DNA from: Chitinophagales bacterium
Lineage (GTDB): Bacteria > Bacteroidota > Bacteroidia > Chitinophagales > Chitinophagaceae
DNA length: 64,000 nt
Assembly (NCBI GenBank): GCA_020636495.1
Contig: JACJXQ010000008.1
Location: forward strand, 2,914,001-2,978,000
Direction of reading: 5' to 3'
A model generated the notes under the pieces. The model was not told where the DNA came from. It did no database searches and saw only the letters and a list, made by a program, of their open reading frames with translations. Both the position numbers and the translations under genes were made by a program. Below are positions 31,237-40,349 of the stretch, piece by piece; positions within the stretch are counted from its first letter, which is position 1; each line of letters begins with the position of its first letter.

Positions 31237-32733
31237 CTACATCTTCACTACCCGGCCACTGGCAACCGGTATACCCGATGTATTGCGTACCATATAATGG
31301 TAAACTCCGGCTGCAAGATCTGTTACGGGAACCGACATTGTATTAGCCGACCCTGAATATGCCCTAGCCTTACTGGTTAGCACTACCCTTCCGGTAGCAT
31401 CTGTCAGCCTGACAACCAACTCCTCCTCTCTTTCCAGTTCAAGCCTGATATTCAGCATATCTTTTGCAGGGTTGGGATATGCAACTGTTGACTGCAATGT
31501 GCTATAATCAGTAACGCCGGCCTGGGGATCAATGTACTTATACAACTCTGTACCCTTATCTCCATACGCGGTAAAATAAAGTCCATTGTCATAAACAACC
31601 AAATTGTTCGGTGCAATTCCTACCTGTGCATTTGTATTTATATCAGCCACCATTGTAGCAGAACCATTCCCATCCAGCACCCACAACTCCCGACCATGCG
31701 TGCCATTGTCTGCTGTAAAAAATACCTTGTTGGCATAGTAGATGAACCCGGCAGGATAACTCTTTCCGTTGGGGTCGATGGTAGCTACAAATGATGCGGT
31801 TTTAGATAGTGTATTATATTTAAACAGTTGTATGCCGTTAGTACCATCACCGCCTGCAAAATACAGATCGTTGCCTATAGCTCCGATTGCCGGTAAGTCG
31901 TCGATTGATGCCCAGCAGCCGTAACCTGCTCCCGGGTTCATATCCAGTAGTTGCTGTACAGTAGTGCCGTCGTAAACATATATCTCACGTCCCGACCCTG
32001 GTGTGTATGCTGAGAAATATAATTTACCATTGAGCTCTGCAAGCGATTCCGGTTCTGAGCTGCCGGCAGAAGGGTAGATGTCTGCAACAAGTTTCACTTT
32101 GTTGTTAGACGGATCGTATTCATACAATTCCCTGCCGGTAGTTGGACTCAATGCAGAAAAGTAAATTTTACCCATAGCCGTCTTAAGATGTTGCGGTGAG
32201 CTACCAGGCGCAACAACGTTGATAAAACTAAGCTGTACTGTTTGGCCCAACGTTGGGTCATGCTCCCATAGCTCAGGTCCGTTGGTGCCATTATCGGCAT
32301 TGAAGTATATCTTACCATTCAGTGTTACCAATTCATCAATATCAGACCCTGCAGCACCTCCGTGTATATCACTCACCAGCGCAGGTGGGTTCGCTCCATC
32401 ATAGCTGAACAATTCTAAACCCGTATTGCCGTTATCGGCAGGGAAATACATCTTACCCCCCGTAACTACGCACGTGTGATTATCTGTAGCGGGTGTACAG
32501 TCTTTGCTTCCTGAATAAATATCCTGTTCCAGCTTGGCAACTTTTCCATTATACCCCCACAGCTCTTTTCCCACCACGCCGTCGCTGGCGAAAAAATACA
32601 GTTTGTTATTAAACACAGTAAGCCTGACAGGTGTACTCGAAAAAACATCAGGCATAATATCTCTCACCAACACTGGTTGTGCGGATGCAGATATTGCAAG
32701 GAGCAGAACAGGGTAAAGAAGCAGCGATCTCAT
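31237..32733 (-). CDS. Secreted ELWxxDG-repeat protein with T9SS sorting domain
   Basis: 498 aa from the ATG that begins the signal peptide MRSLLLYPVLLLAISASAQ; an upstream in-frame ATG adds 36 hydrophobic residues and is rejected. Repeats of about 50 residues contain YFxADxGTxGxELW(E/V)(H/L)D or RELYEYDPSN, probably beta-propeller blades. The C-terminal ~75 residues are a T9SS type A domain (TVAYPNPAKDMLNI ... AGVYHYMVRN, ending VVKM). It is related in design to the 4895-6550 protein. Expected outside the cell; ligand unknown. Confidence 0.87.
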   Translation of the reverse strand: MRSLLLYPVLLLAISASAQPVLVRDIMPDVFSSTPVRLTVFNNKLYFFASDGVVGKELWGYNGKVAKLEQDIYSGSKDCTPATDNHTCVVTGGKMYFPADNGNTGLELFSYDGANPPALVSDIHGGAAGSDIDELVTLNGKIYFNADNGTNGPELWEHDPTLGQTVQLSFINVVAPGSSPQHLKTAMGKIYFSALSPTTGRELYEYDPSNNKVKLVADIYPSAGSSEPESLAELNGKLYFSAYTPGSGREIYVYDGTTVQQLLDMNPGAGYGCWASIDDLPAIGAIGNDLYFAGGDGTNGIQLFKYNTLSKTASFVATIDPNGKSYPAGFIYYANKVFFTADNGTHGRELWVLDGNGSATMVADINTNAQVGIAPNNLVVYDNGLYFTAYGDKGTELYKYIDPQAGVTDYSTLQSTVAYPNPAKDMLNIRLELEREEELVVRLTDATGRVVLTSKARAYSGSANTMSVPVTDLAAGVYHYMVRNTSGIPVASGRVVKM

Positions 32734-32927
32734 CAACGGGCATATCAGTTTATCATAGTAAAAATAAGTTATTACGATATACAACGTTTCAAAAAGGGTA
32801 ATAAGTATATAAATATGACAAATTGCAGAACTTATTGCCAATCAACAGATTGACTATTTAACAAACATTTTCAGATATATACTGTTTTATACATAGTGTT
32901 ACTATTATTCACTAAAACATCATAGTC

Positions 32928-33311
32928 ATGGAAAATACTGCCAAAAAATACGGTAAAATATTGTGCTTTACACCCATCACGTTGTTCGCAGCGTGGACCA
33001 TTTACTTTTTCAGTATCGTGCAGGAACAAGTAGTTACGTCCAGTTTCTCTAACCATTTTCACTGGGTGGCAGCTATGGCAAGCAGTTACACCAGCCTTTG
33101 GATATCATTATCGCTGATTTGCATTATTACAGCATCTATCATGCTCTATTTCGTAGTACATATCGCACGACTGAGACAAATGACAGCACTGGAAAAGGTG
33201 CTGTGGATAGTAGCATTCCCTGCGTTGGGTTCCGTTGCGTTTATCCTTTTCTGGTTCATAGAACTGAAAGAAGAACCCGAAAACGTGGACGTGTATGCAA
33301 GCATAGCGTAG
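32928..33311 (+). CDS. Three-span membrane protein, unknown
   Basis: 127 aa. Three hydrophobic segments: ILCFTPITLFAAWTIYFFSI (11-30), LWISLSLICIITASIMLYFVV (57-77) and VLWIVAFPALGSVAFILFWF (90-109), then an acidic tail (IELKEEPENVDVYASIA). The last segment plus YxxE-like tail loosely resembles the phospholipase D N-terminal (PLDc_N) membrane motif, but the match is weak. It stands alone before the acetyltransferase gene. Function unknown. Confidence 0.7.
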   Translation: MENTAKKYGKILCFTPITLFAAWTIYFFSIVQEQVVTSSFSNHFHWVAAMASSYTSLWISLSLICIITASIMLYFVVHIARLRQMTALEKVLWIVAFPALGSVAFILFWFIELKEEPENVDVYASIA

Positions 33312-33373
33312 TTTAACAATACAATGCAACCGTGATTCGTACTGTTTCTGTAGATTTAGTCCAAAATATCTGT

Positions 33374-33979
33374 ATGGAATGGATCGGTCATCCGCTTGTG
33401 CTATCCGGTAGTAAAGTTTCTTTACAACCGTTGAAGCCTGAGCATTTTCCCGCGTTAATACGGGCAGCACAAAACACCCGGATTTGGGAACAGTACGGAC
33501 GCAACGGCGCTGACATCTCCATTATGCAAACGTTTCTTGATGATGCTTTAGCACTGCGAATAATACAACAGCACTATCCATTTACCATCATCAATACCAT
33601 TTCCGGTGAAATCATCGGCACTACAAGAATAGCTTATATAGACTACTCCAATAAGACCCTGGAAATAGGTTGGACATGGTATGTGCCCGAGGTATGGGGT
33701 AAAGGCTATAATGAAGAATGTAAGTTACTATTGCTTACCCATTGTTTTGAAAAACTGGGGGCTATACGTACACAATTAAAAACCAGAGATACCAATTTGC
33801 GCTCGCGCAATTCTATACAAAGAATAGGTGCCACATTTGAAGGTATTCTCCGCAACCACATGCTCAATGAAGATGGCAGTATTCGAAATACGGCAATGTT
33901 CAGCATTACACAAGAGGAATGGCCTGTCAGAAAAGAAAAACTAAAGGATATGATGAACGAAAAATACGCAAGGCTTTAG
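33374..33979 (+). CDS. GNAT family N-acetyltransferase
   Basis: 201 aa from ATG 33374; a GTG 42 bases upstream is in frame but the conserved part begins HPLVLSGSKVSLQPLKPEHF. Typical RimJ/RimL-like features: TISGEIIGTTRIAYIDYSNK, LEIGWTWYVPEVWGKGYNEE (acetyl-CoA loop, here WGKGYN), LKTRDTNLRSRNSIQRIGATFEG and ILRNHMLNEDGSIRNTAMFS. It would acetylate an amine of a protein or small molecule in the cytoplasm; substrate unknown. It overlaps the opposing maf gene by 4 bases at the 3' end. Confidence 0.88.
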   Translation: MEWIGHPLVLSGSKVSLQPLKPEHFPALIRAAQNTRIWEQYGRNGADISIMQTFLDDALALRIIQQHYPFTIINTISGEIIGTTRIAYIDYSNKTLEIGWTWYVPEVWGKGYNEECKLLLLTHCFEKLGAIRTQLKTRDTNLRSRNSIQRIGATFEGILRNHMLNEDGSIRNTAMFSITQEEWPVRKEKLKDMMNEKYARL

Positions 33980-34548
33980 GCATCCATCTTTTTCATCTTT
34001 TTCAACCTTTGAACGACCAATCCTACAGGTAATCCCATAACGTTGTAATAGTCGCCGTTGATCTTTTCTATACCTACCATGCCTATCCATTCCTGTATGG
34101 CATAGGCACCGGCCTTATCGTAAGGCTTGTAATTGGTTACGTAATGGCGAATCTGTTCTTCTGTCAAAGGGCGAAAATGAACCGCCGTTGTCTCAGAAAA
34201 GCTCTCTACTGTATCTCCCCGCATGATACACACACCACTTATAACCTGGTGTACCTTACCTGATAGCTTAGTAAGAATTGCTATAGCATCTTCTTCATTC
34301 ATCGGTTTACTCAATATCTCATGATCCAGCAATACAATCGTATCAGCTGCAATGACGATAGCATTCTTGTTCTTCGCTGAGATAACAGCTGCTTTCTGCC
34401 TGGCCAGGTGTTCGGGTACATCTTCTCCCGGCATACCTTCAGGTGGTGTTTCATCTATATCTGCCACCTGTATATCAAAATCTATTTCAGCAAGCTCCAG
34501 CAGTTGTTTTCTGCGTGGCGACTGTGATGCGAGTATAATATCAGCCAT
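33976..34548 (-). CDS. maf: Maf-like nucleoside triphosphate pyrophosphatase
   Basis: 190 aa, full length. IILASQSPRRKQLLELAEID is the Maf start motif; AADTIVLLDHEILSKPMNEE contains the catalytic Asp, and YDKAGAYAIQEWIGMVGIEK plus NGDYYNVMGLPV complete it. The family hydrolyses dTTP, UTP and modified nucleotides to monophosphates, limiting misincorporation. Its start overlaps the end of the prenyltransferase gene by 8 bases, so pyrE, the prenyltransferase and maf form one operon. Confidence 0.94.
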   Translation of the reverse strand: MADIILASQSPRRKQLLELAEIDFDIQVADIDETPPEGMPGEDVPEHLARQKAAVISAKNKNAIVIAADTIVLLDHEILSKPMNEEDAIAILTKLSGKVHQVISGVCIMRGDTVESFSETTAVHFRPLTEEQIRHYVTNYKPYDKAGAYAIQEWIGMVGIEKINGDYYNVMGLPVGLVVQRLKKMKKMDA

Positions 34549-35491
34549 GGGTTTGAAAATAATAAATCACCAGGGAAATGACCCCCAATACCATAATAAT
34601 TTTCAGGTAGCGGCTTTCGTTGCCATAGTGTTTTGTGGTTGCATGTTTAGGCAAATAGTACATCCATACTACTACCGGCATTGCCAGGCCCAATAGGGTA
34701 TAGATACCTAATACATACCATTGTTCGCGCAACAGTTTTACAGCACCTATTACTAACGGAATAACAGTCAACAATCCTAAAACCTGTGCAAATCTTGCAC
34801 TACGCAACAACCCCCACTTTATAGGCATAGTAACACATCCCTGCTCGGCATCGCCTTTAAAATCTTCCATATCTTTTACTATTTCGCGCATCCATGTGAG
34901 CATAAATGCGAAATACGCATAGGTACCCAGTACCCATACGGGATTAGGTATCAACCCTTGTCCCCCATGTATAAAGAAATCCTTGTGCAGGTAAAAGCGT
35001 ATCGCACTCTCATACAACATCAACACCACAATGGTAAAAGCCGTCAGTATTGATACTACAACATTGCCGGTAACGAACTGTCTTTTAAATGTAGTGGAAT
35101 AAAGCCATAACATTATTGTGCAACCCAACTGCATAGCCAGAAAACTGTAATGTCCGGCTCTGCGTGCCACAACAATTGCCAGTGCAATAGCAGTGATATT
35201 AAATATGGTATGTACTACTATCGCCAGCTTCATCGGGATGCGTTTCTCCAATATCAGCTTCTCCGGCCTGTTGATAATATCTATTTTGACATCAAAGTAA
35301 TCGTTGATAATATATCCAGCTGCAGCAATAAGCACTGTTGACAAGGACAACAACAAGAAATTATTCCACGTGAGCACCAATGGCTCAGGTGAATAATTTT
35401 GCATAGGTATAATAACACATCCCCACGCAAATAATTGCGTCAGAAACACGATAATAAGATTTTGCCAACGTATCAGTTGCAGCCAGGCCAT
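34541..35491 (-). CDS. UbiA family prenyltransferase (GGGP transferase-like)
   Basis: 316 aa, about eight to nine membrane spans. The two Asp-rich motifs are present: AAGYIINDYFDVKIDIINRP (first, NDxxDxxxD) and MREIVKDMEDFKGDAEQG (second, DxxDxxxD). UbiA enzymes transfer prenyl groups to aromatic or glycerol-phosphate acceptors in the membrane. In Bacteroidota this subgroup is usually annotated geranylgeranylglycerol-phosphate geranylgeranyltransferase; the acceptor here is not proven. It sits between pyrE (24-base gap) and maf (overlap). Confidence 0.88.
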   Translation of the reverse strand: MAWLQLIRWQNLIIVFLTQLFAWGCVIIPMQNYSPEPLVLTWNNFLLLSLSTVLIAAAGYIINDYFDVKIDIINRPEKLILEKRIPMKLAIVVHTIFNITAIALAIVVARRAGHYSFLAMQLGCTIMLWLYSTTFKRQFVTGNVVVSILTAFTIVVLMLYESAIRFYLHKDFFIHGGQGLIPNPVWVLGTYAYFAFMLTWMREIVKDMEDFKGDAEQGCVTMPIKWGLLRSARFAQVLGLLTVIPLVIGAVKLLREQWYVLGIYTLLGLAMPVVVWMYYLPKHATTKHYGNESRYLKIIMVLGVISLVIYYFQTHG

Positions 35492-35515
35492 ATCGTTTTA
35501 GTATGTTCCGTTAGA

Positions 35516-36145
35516 TTATTTACCCCAGCCTGCAGGATCTTTTCTCCACTGTTCCAATGATTGTTTTTGTTCAGCTGTTACAAGATTCTGCTCTTCCGCC
35601 ACTTCCATCAGTGCTGTGTAGTTGCTGATGGTGTATAATGGCACACTTGCTTCTTCCATAGCTTTGGCAGCAGCATCAAAACCATAAGTGAACAACGCAC
35701 ACATACCTAGCACCTCGCCGCCGGCAGCACGGATAGCGTCTACAGCCTGAAGGCTGCTCTTGCCAGTGGATACGAGATCTTCGATCACTACCACCTTCTG
35801 GCCATGTTCCAACACACCTTCTATCTGGTTGCCCATGCCATGCTCTTTGGGCTTGCTGCGCACATATATAAATGGCAGTTTCAACTGGTCGGCAGCCATA
35901 GCTCCGTGAGGGATACCTGCTGTAGCTACACCGGCTATTACTTCTGCATCAGGAAAGTGCTCCAGCACCATATTGGCCAGTTCACTCTTCACAAAGTCGC
36001 GTGTATACGGATATGACAATACTTTACGATTATCACAATATACAGGCGAATTCCATCCTGAAGCCCAAGTATATGGTTGTTGCAGGTTGATTTGTAATGC
36101 CTTAATTTGCATTAATTTCTCGGCAAAATGCTTTTGAGTACTCAT
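35516..36145 (-). CDS. pyrE: Orotate phosphoribosyltransferase
   Basis: 209 aa. NLQQPYTWASGWNSPVYCDN binds orotate; EVIAGVATAGIPHGAMAAD and YVRSKPKEHGMGNQIEGVLE (catalytic loop Lys and His) are typical; KVVVIEDLVSTGKSSLQAVD is the PRPP-binding motif. It makes orotidine monophosphate from orotate in pyrimidine synthesis. First gene of the pyrE operon; divergent from the NUDIX gene with 46 bases between them. Confidence 0.96.
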   Translation of the reverse strand: MSTQKHFAEKLMQIKALQINLQQPYTWASGWNSPVYCDNRKVLSYPYTRDFVKSELANMVLEHFPDAEVIAGVATAGIPHGAMAADQLKLPFIYVRSKPKEHGMGNQIEGVLEHGQKVVVIEDLVSTGKSSLQAVDAIRAAGGEVLGMCALFTYGFDAAAKAMEEASVPLYTISNYTALMEVAEEQNLVTAEQKQSLEQWRKDPAGWGK

Positions 36146-36191
36146 AACGGCTCAAACCTACGCCAAATCAGTAATTTTACAAACTTCGCGA

Positions 36192-36827
36192 ATGGACTTT
36201 GCGCAAAAGATATATATAAACAATAAACCCCTGATATTGACAACCGATGCCCGGTCCTATATTGCAGAACATCCTATTGCAGGCGGTTATATATCTTTAG
36301 AAGGTGCCTTCCCACGCAATTTCAGGCTGGCACTGCAACACATCAGCAAGCGTGGAACATTGGGAGCTATCATCGAAGATTTTTCCTATGAATCATTACA
36401 GGAAGAATTACACGCCCTCTATACACCAATAGATGCCGGCGGCGGTGTAGTAACCAATGAAAACGGGCAGGTACTAATGATATACCGTCGTGGTAAATGG
36501 GACCTCCCCAAAGGCAAATGCGACGATGGTGAAGAAATAGATGAATGTGCCCTGCGCGAAGTGAGCGAGGAAACTGGTCTGTATAAACTGAAATTGGGCG
36601 AAAAGATATGTGACACCTATCATGTGTACAGCCAAAACAAACAAAACCTGCTGAAACGAACAGCATGGTATAAAATGAAAGGCACACTGAAAGAAAAACC
36701 TGTGCCTCAAGCCGAGGAGAATATCATGGAAGCCCGATGGGTATCTGATGAAGAATTGTCATCAATTGTTTATAAATCTTACGAAGCCATACGCGAAGTA
36801 ATGCAAAAGGCAGGGCTAAAATGGTAA
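36192..36827 (+). CDS. NUDIX hydrolase
   Basis: 211 aa. The NUDIX box GKCDDGEEIDECALREVSEE then TGL lies at about residues 112-134, preceded by YRRGKWDLPKG. The first ~75 residues are an extra domain (IYINNKPLILTTDARSYIAE) that may bind a different ligand or a partner. NUDIX enzymes hydrolyse nucleoside diphosphate derivatives; the substrate cannot be told. A TAATTTTA -7-like box lies just upstream. The stop overlaps the next gene by 7 bases. Confidence 0.92.
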   Translation: MDFAQKIYINNKPLILTTDARSYIAEHPIAGGYISLEGAFPRNFRLALQHISKRGTLGAIIEDFSYESLQEELHALYTPIDAGGGVVTNENGQVLMIYRRGKWDLPKGKCDDGEEIDECALREVSEETGLYKLKLGEKICDTYHVYSQNKQNLLKRTAWYKMKGTLKEKPVPQAEENIMEARWVSDEELSSIVYKSYEAIREVMQKAGLKW

Positions 36828-37738
36828 AGAACAGCATTTTCTGGATAGCACTGGCAATATGTTGTATGCCATTCATGTCCCCCCCATATGCACTCTTTCT
36901 CGGACTTATCTTATCTATGTTCATCACCAACCCTTTGGGCAAGAAAAGGGGTAAGTTCACAGCATTTTTACTTAAAGTATCTATTGTAGGCCTGGGTTTT
37001 GGCATCAATATTAATACTGCGTTAGAAGCAGGCAAAGAAGGATTCATATACACAGTTATTTCTATTATATCCACACTATTGGTAGGCATACTGCTGGGCA
37101 GCATATTCAAAGTAGACAAAATAACTGCCTACCTGGTGTCTTCAGGCACAGCTATATGTGGAGGTAGTGCTATTGCAGCAACAGCTCCGGTAGCGTCTGC
37201 TAAAGAAGAACAGATAAGCGTGGCGCTGGGCGTAGTGTTCGTACTCAATGCCATAGCTCTTTTCATATTCCCTGTTATAGGACATATGCTTGACCTCTCA
37301 CAAATGCAATTTGGTATATGGAGTGCTATAGCTATACACGATACCAGCTCGGTAGTAGGGGCAGCCAGCACCTATGGCGAAGAAGCATTGCAAATAGCTA
37401 CTACTATAAAACTGGTACGCGCATTATGGATCATACCTTTGGTTGTGGTTACAGCATTCATCTTTAAAAAGAAAGATACCAAACTGAATATCCCTTATTT
37501 CATAGGCTTGTTCGTACTGGCCATGCTTATCAGTTCATGGGTTCCACAGATTGAACTTGTAACACCCTACATAGTAAAAGCAGCAAAAACAGGCTTTACG
37601 GTTACATTATTCCTGATCGGTTCCGGCCTGTCACCCAAAGCCATTAAAGCAGTGGGATTTCGCCCATTGTTACAAGGCATAGTACTGTGGTTGCTGGTGT
37701 CTGCAGTGGCTTTATTAGCTGTGCTATATGTAATATAG
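36821..37738 (+). CDS. Putative sulfate exporter family transporter (YeiH/UPF0324-like)
   Basis: 305 aa, about ten membrane spans. Family marks: PLGKKRGKFTAFLLKVSIVG, GFGININTALEAG, SSGTAICGGSAIAATAPVAS, GIWSAIAIHDTSSVVGAAST and LVRALWIIPLVVV. These fit the PSE/YeiH family (Cons_hypoth698). The transported substrate is not firmly established for the family. It is translationally coupled to the NUDIX gene by a 7-base overlap, although no shared role is obvious. Confidence 0.92.
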   Translation: MVKNSIFWIALAICCMPFMSPPYALFLGLILSMFITNPLGKKRGKFTAFLLKVSIVGLGFGININTALEAGKEGFIYTVISIISTLLVGILLGSIFKVDKITAYLVSSGTAICGGSAIAATAPVASAKEEQISVALGVVFVLNAIALFIFPVIGHMLDLSQMQFGIWSAIAIHDTSSVVGAASTYGEEALQIATTIKLVRALWIIPLVVVTAFIFKKKDTKLNIPYFIGLFVLAMLISSWVPQIELVTPYIVKAAKTGFTVTLFLIGSGLSPKAIKAVGFRPLLQGIVLWLLVSAVALLAVLYVI

Positions 37739-37875
37739 ATATTCAATAGCAGCCTTAAGCCGCATATATTTGTCGGCAACCTCCCTTCTGTCATGCGATT
37801 GTAATAAACAATCCCTTTTCCCGATTTTGATGCCGCTTTTCCCGATTAGTAAAGCATTCATCTAAACAGCGAACT

Positions 37876-37883
37876 TATCTTTG
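37876..37883 (+). promoter_or_regulatory. -7 box of the HmuY-like gene
   Basis: TATCTTTG, exact TAnnTTTG match, 71 bases before the ATG at 37955. No -33 box recognised. The 216-base gap before the gene holds no other ORF; it also has a GATTGT/ACAATC inverted repeat at about 37798-37814. Confidence 0.5.
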
Positions 37884-37954
37884 CACACAATGATCCCAGC
37901 TCTGAACAAACACAATATCTGAGCAACACATACGATCTACTTAATAAAACAGAG

Positions 37955-39196
37955 ATGAAAAAACAATTACTATCGGCACTGATCCTTGTGGCCGCAGCAA
38001 CAACAACTCAGGCTCAAGTAGTGCACGACAGCGTGATACTTGACGCAGGTTACGCAAAACAAGTTTGGTACAGCCTGCAGAATGACGAGCAGGGCAGCGC
38101 ACAGAAAAATGAGTGGGATATTGCCTTTGACGTAGTAGAGATCACTTCCTCAATTCGCATCAACTCGGCTGCGGGCGTTATGTTATGGAACTATCCCAAA
38201 GGGGATAAATCTGCATGGTCAACAGTAGACACCAACGGACTGAGCACATGGGACCCACGTTACAACTCAGACACATCATGGGCGCAGGGAGCTATGGGCC
38301 GATATGCCGACCCTAACAACCCTTTTGATATTGACTGGGGAATTTACGACATGACCACCCACATCATTCACGGTGACTCTGTTTATATCATCAAACTGGT
38401 AAATGGTAACTACAAAAAACTATTCATCGACAACCTGACCGGAGGTACATTCAACTTTAAGTTCGCTAACCTTGATGGCAGCAGTGAAGTTTCTGCACAG
38501 GTAAGCAAATCAACCTTTACAGATAAGAACCTCGGATACTATTCTATAGTGAACCAAAATACACTAAACAGGGAACCGGACAACTTTAAATGGGACCTGG
38601 AATTCACCCAGTACACAGGTTTCGTGCCCATTCCGTATACAGTTACGGGCGTATTACACAACAGGGGGGTTAGTGTAGCTGAAGTAGGTAACCTACCCAA
38701 CAAGAACACTTACAGCAACTGGCAGAGCCATACACGTTCTACCGAGATAAACACCATCGGTTACGACTGGAAATCTCAGAGCATGGGTGTATACTCTGTA
38801 AAAGATTCATTGCTGTACTTTGTAAAAGATGTGGAAGACCATATCTGGAGGCTGATATTCACAGACTTCTCCAGCACTAACGGCATGTTCGTTTTCGACA
38901 AAGAAGTGATCGGCTCGCTAAGCGTGAAAGACAACATCAGTGGCAATAAAAACACCGTTGCGCTTTATCCTAACCCATCAAAAGGTGGTGACGTACAACT
39001 TGTGTACAGTACACCTGACAATGTAACGATAACGGTTACGGACATGGCAGGAAGAACAGTATTTGCACAACAGGTAAACGGCAGCACAGGCCTGCATACT
39101 TTCACCCTGCCTGCAAACTCTTTCAATAGCGGTATGTATATAGTTGCTGTCAACACGGCGGGAGGTTGTGCACAGCAGAAGCTGATAGTTCAATAA
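37955..39196 (+). CDS. HmuY-like secreted protein with T9SS sorting domain
   Basis: 413 aa. Signal peptide 1-20 (ending TTTQAQ). Two internal stretches with NEWDIAFDVVEITSSIRINS and KWDLEFTQYTGFVPIPYTVT resemble the strand motifs of HmuY-type haem-binding proteins, here apparently duplicated. The C-terminus is a T9SS type A domain (VALYPNPSKGGDVQLVY ... GMYIVAVNTAGG, ending KLIVQ). HmuY binds haem outside the cell; haem binding here is only inferred. It is monocistronic, with its own -7 box and a strong terminator. Confidence 0.8.
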   Translation: MKKQLLSALILVAAATTTQAQVVHDSVILDAGYAKQVWYSLQNDEQGSAQKNEWDIAFDVVEITSSIRINSAAGVMLWNYPKGDKSAWSTVDTNGLSTWDPRYNSDTSWAQGAMGRYADPNNPFDIDWGIYDMTTHIIHGDSVYIIKLVNGNYKKLFIDNLTGGTFNFKFANLDGSSEVSAQVSKSTFTDKNLGYYSIVNQNTLNREPDNFKWDLEFTQYTGFVPIPYTVTGVLHNRGVSVAEVGNLPNKNTYSNWQSHTRSTEINTIGYDWKSQSMGVYSVKDSLLYFVKDVEDHIWRLIFTDFSSTNGMFVFDKEVIGSLSVKDNISGNKNTVALYPNPSKGGDVQLVYSTPDNVTITVTDMAGRTVFAQQVNGSTGLHTFTLPANSFNSGMYIVAVNTAGGCAQQKLIVQ

Positions 39197-39217
39197 GGCA
39201 TATTTCGATCTACATAG

Positions 39218-39255
39218 CCCTCTCTGCCCTGCACCGGCAGAGGGGGTTCTTTTTT
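39218..39255 (+). terminator. Terminator of the HmuY-like gene
   Basis: CCCTCTCTGCC (39218-39228) pairs GGCAGAGGGGG (39236-39246) over 11 bp with one G-U, then TTCTTTTTT. Confidence 0.85.
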
Positions 39256-39301
39256 AACATTAGCCTGACCCTTCTTAACAGTACTGCAACATTCACATGC
39301 G

Positions 39302-39309
39302 TAATTTTG
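39302..39309 (+). promoter_or_regulatory. -7 box of DUF1232 gene
   Basis: TAATTTTG, an exact TAnnTTTG match, 16 bases before ATG 39326. No -33 box recognised. Confidence 0.55.
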
Positions 39310-39325
39310 TACTGTAATTAAACGT

Positions 39326-39643
39326 ATGCCGATGATGGGGAAAATTACTACTATAAGTAATGCAAAACATGTGAAAGAGGGCTGGCATCTGCTGCGCAAC
39401 CGCAAAACTTTGTGGTGCATGCTGAAAGAGTCTTGGAAAGGAAGTTATAAAATGTCATTCTTAACCAGTGCACTGCTGGTGCTGGGGCTATTATATGTTG
39501 TTATACCGATAGACTTTGACTGGATACCAATCATAGGTTGGATAGACGACGGATTCGTGATATTCCTGATGATAAAACTGCTGCAGAAAGAAACACAACG
39601 TTACATCCGCTACAAAGCTATGGAGCGCCGCAGGGACTGCTAG
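39326..39643 (+). CDS. DUF1232 (YkvA-like) membrane protein
   Basis: 105 aa. The DUF1232 core is clear: LGLLYVVIPIDFDWIPIIGW then IDDGFVIFLMIKLL, a re-entrant or two-span segment with conserved Pro-Ile-Asp and Asp-Asp. A basic N-terminal region (HVKEGWHLLRNRKTLWCMLK) precedes it. The family is widespread with no known activity. The start could also be ATG 39335. It converges on the next minus-strand gene with a 4-base overlap. Confidence 0.9.
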   Translation: MPMMGKITTISNAKHVKEGWHLLRNRKTLWCMLKESWKGSYKMSFLTSALLVLGLLYVVIPIDFDWIPIIGWIDDGFVIFLMIKLLQKETQRYIRYKAMERRRDC

Positions 39644-40263
39644 ATTACCTGGCCCTTTACTATCCTGTACAGGCCTGTCCATACAATACAGGCCAGCAGG
39701 ATAAAACAAATAGCGCGCAGGTGCAGCCAGAAGCTAAAGAACGAATAAACGATACCGCCCTCAGGATTATCCCTGTAATATATTACAGGCAACTCCTCTC
39801 CTGTATCAAAGTGCCTGAAAAAATAGGCTCCCCAGGGTGTTTCTGTCAGGTATTCATCTGTTTCTTCGTAGCTGGTTTCAAATACTTTATTTTCTGTGAA
39901 CTCTTCCTGCCGCTCAAACCCGTGAGCAACAGACTCTGCCAGGTGTATTAATTCATCTTCCGTCAGTTGTCCTACGTCATCTATTTCTATCTGTTGACCG
40001 TATTTCATAGCGGCATTTTCACTCGGCGTATGATCTTCGGGCTTATATATTCTTTTCTTTATCTCTTTAGTTGTAACCGGTCCTTTGAATTTCACCACAG
40101 GATAGGGCACCACGTCACGTCCTCCCCTACCCGACATTCTGCCGTAGGCAAAGCTGCGCTCTTCTACCACTACACCCGTCGTCTTCTCCATTTCTGAATA
40201 CTGGCAGCCTTTTATGCCAAAATGAATAAGAATAATAACTAAATAGCCCAGATACTTGCTCAT
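39640..40263 (-). CDS. DUF3592-like membrane protein
   Basis: 207 aa. An N-terminal hydrophobic segment (YLGYLVIILIHFGIKGC) could be a signal peptide with a lipobox-like FGIKGC, which is poor. YPVVKFKGPV near residue 55 and GEELPVIYYRDNPEGGIVY near 160 follow the DUF3592 plan, but about 90 acidic, helical residues (SENAAMKYGQQIEIDDVGQL...) are inserted between them. A C-terminal span (LRAICFILLACIVWTGLYRI) anchors it. Function unknown; family call tentative. Confidence 0.55.
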   Translation of the reverse strand: MSKYLGYLVIILIHFGIKGCQYSEMEKTTGVVVEERSFAYGRMSGRGGRDVVPYPVVKFKGPVTTKEIKKRIYKPEDHTPSENAAMKYGQQIEIDDVGQLTEDELIHLAESVAHGFERQEEFTENKVFETSYEETDEYLTETPWGAYFFRHFDTGEELPVIYYRDNPEGGIVYSFFSFWLHLRAICFILLACIVWTGLYRIVKGQVI

Positions 40264-40329
40264 AGGTTTCGCGAATAGCTACTAAACTAACAAAATCCTT
40301 CTTACCATACGCCCTTACGCAATTACCAG

Positions 40330-40337
40330 TACCTTTG
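40330..40337 (+). promoter_or_regulatory. -7 box of radical SAM gene
   Basis: TACCTTTG, an exact TAnnTTTG match. The TTG at 40335-40337 that would give the longest ORF lies inside this box, so the real start is downstream. Confidence 0.55.
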
Positions 40338-40349
40338 CACATTAAACTT

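Noticed and set aside
40335..40349. TTG at 40335 as start of the radical SAM gene
   Set aside because: It is part of the TACCTTTG -7 box; the transcript would begin downstream.
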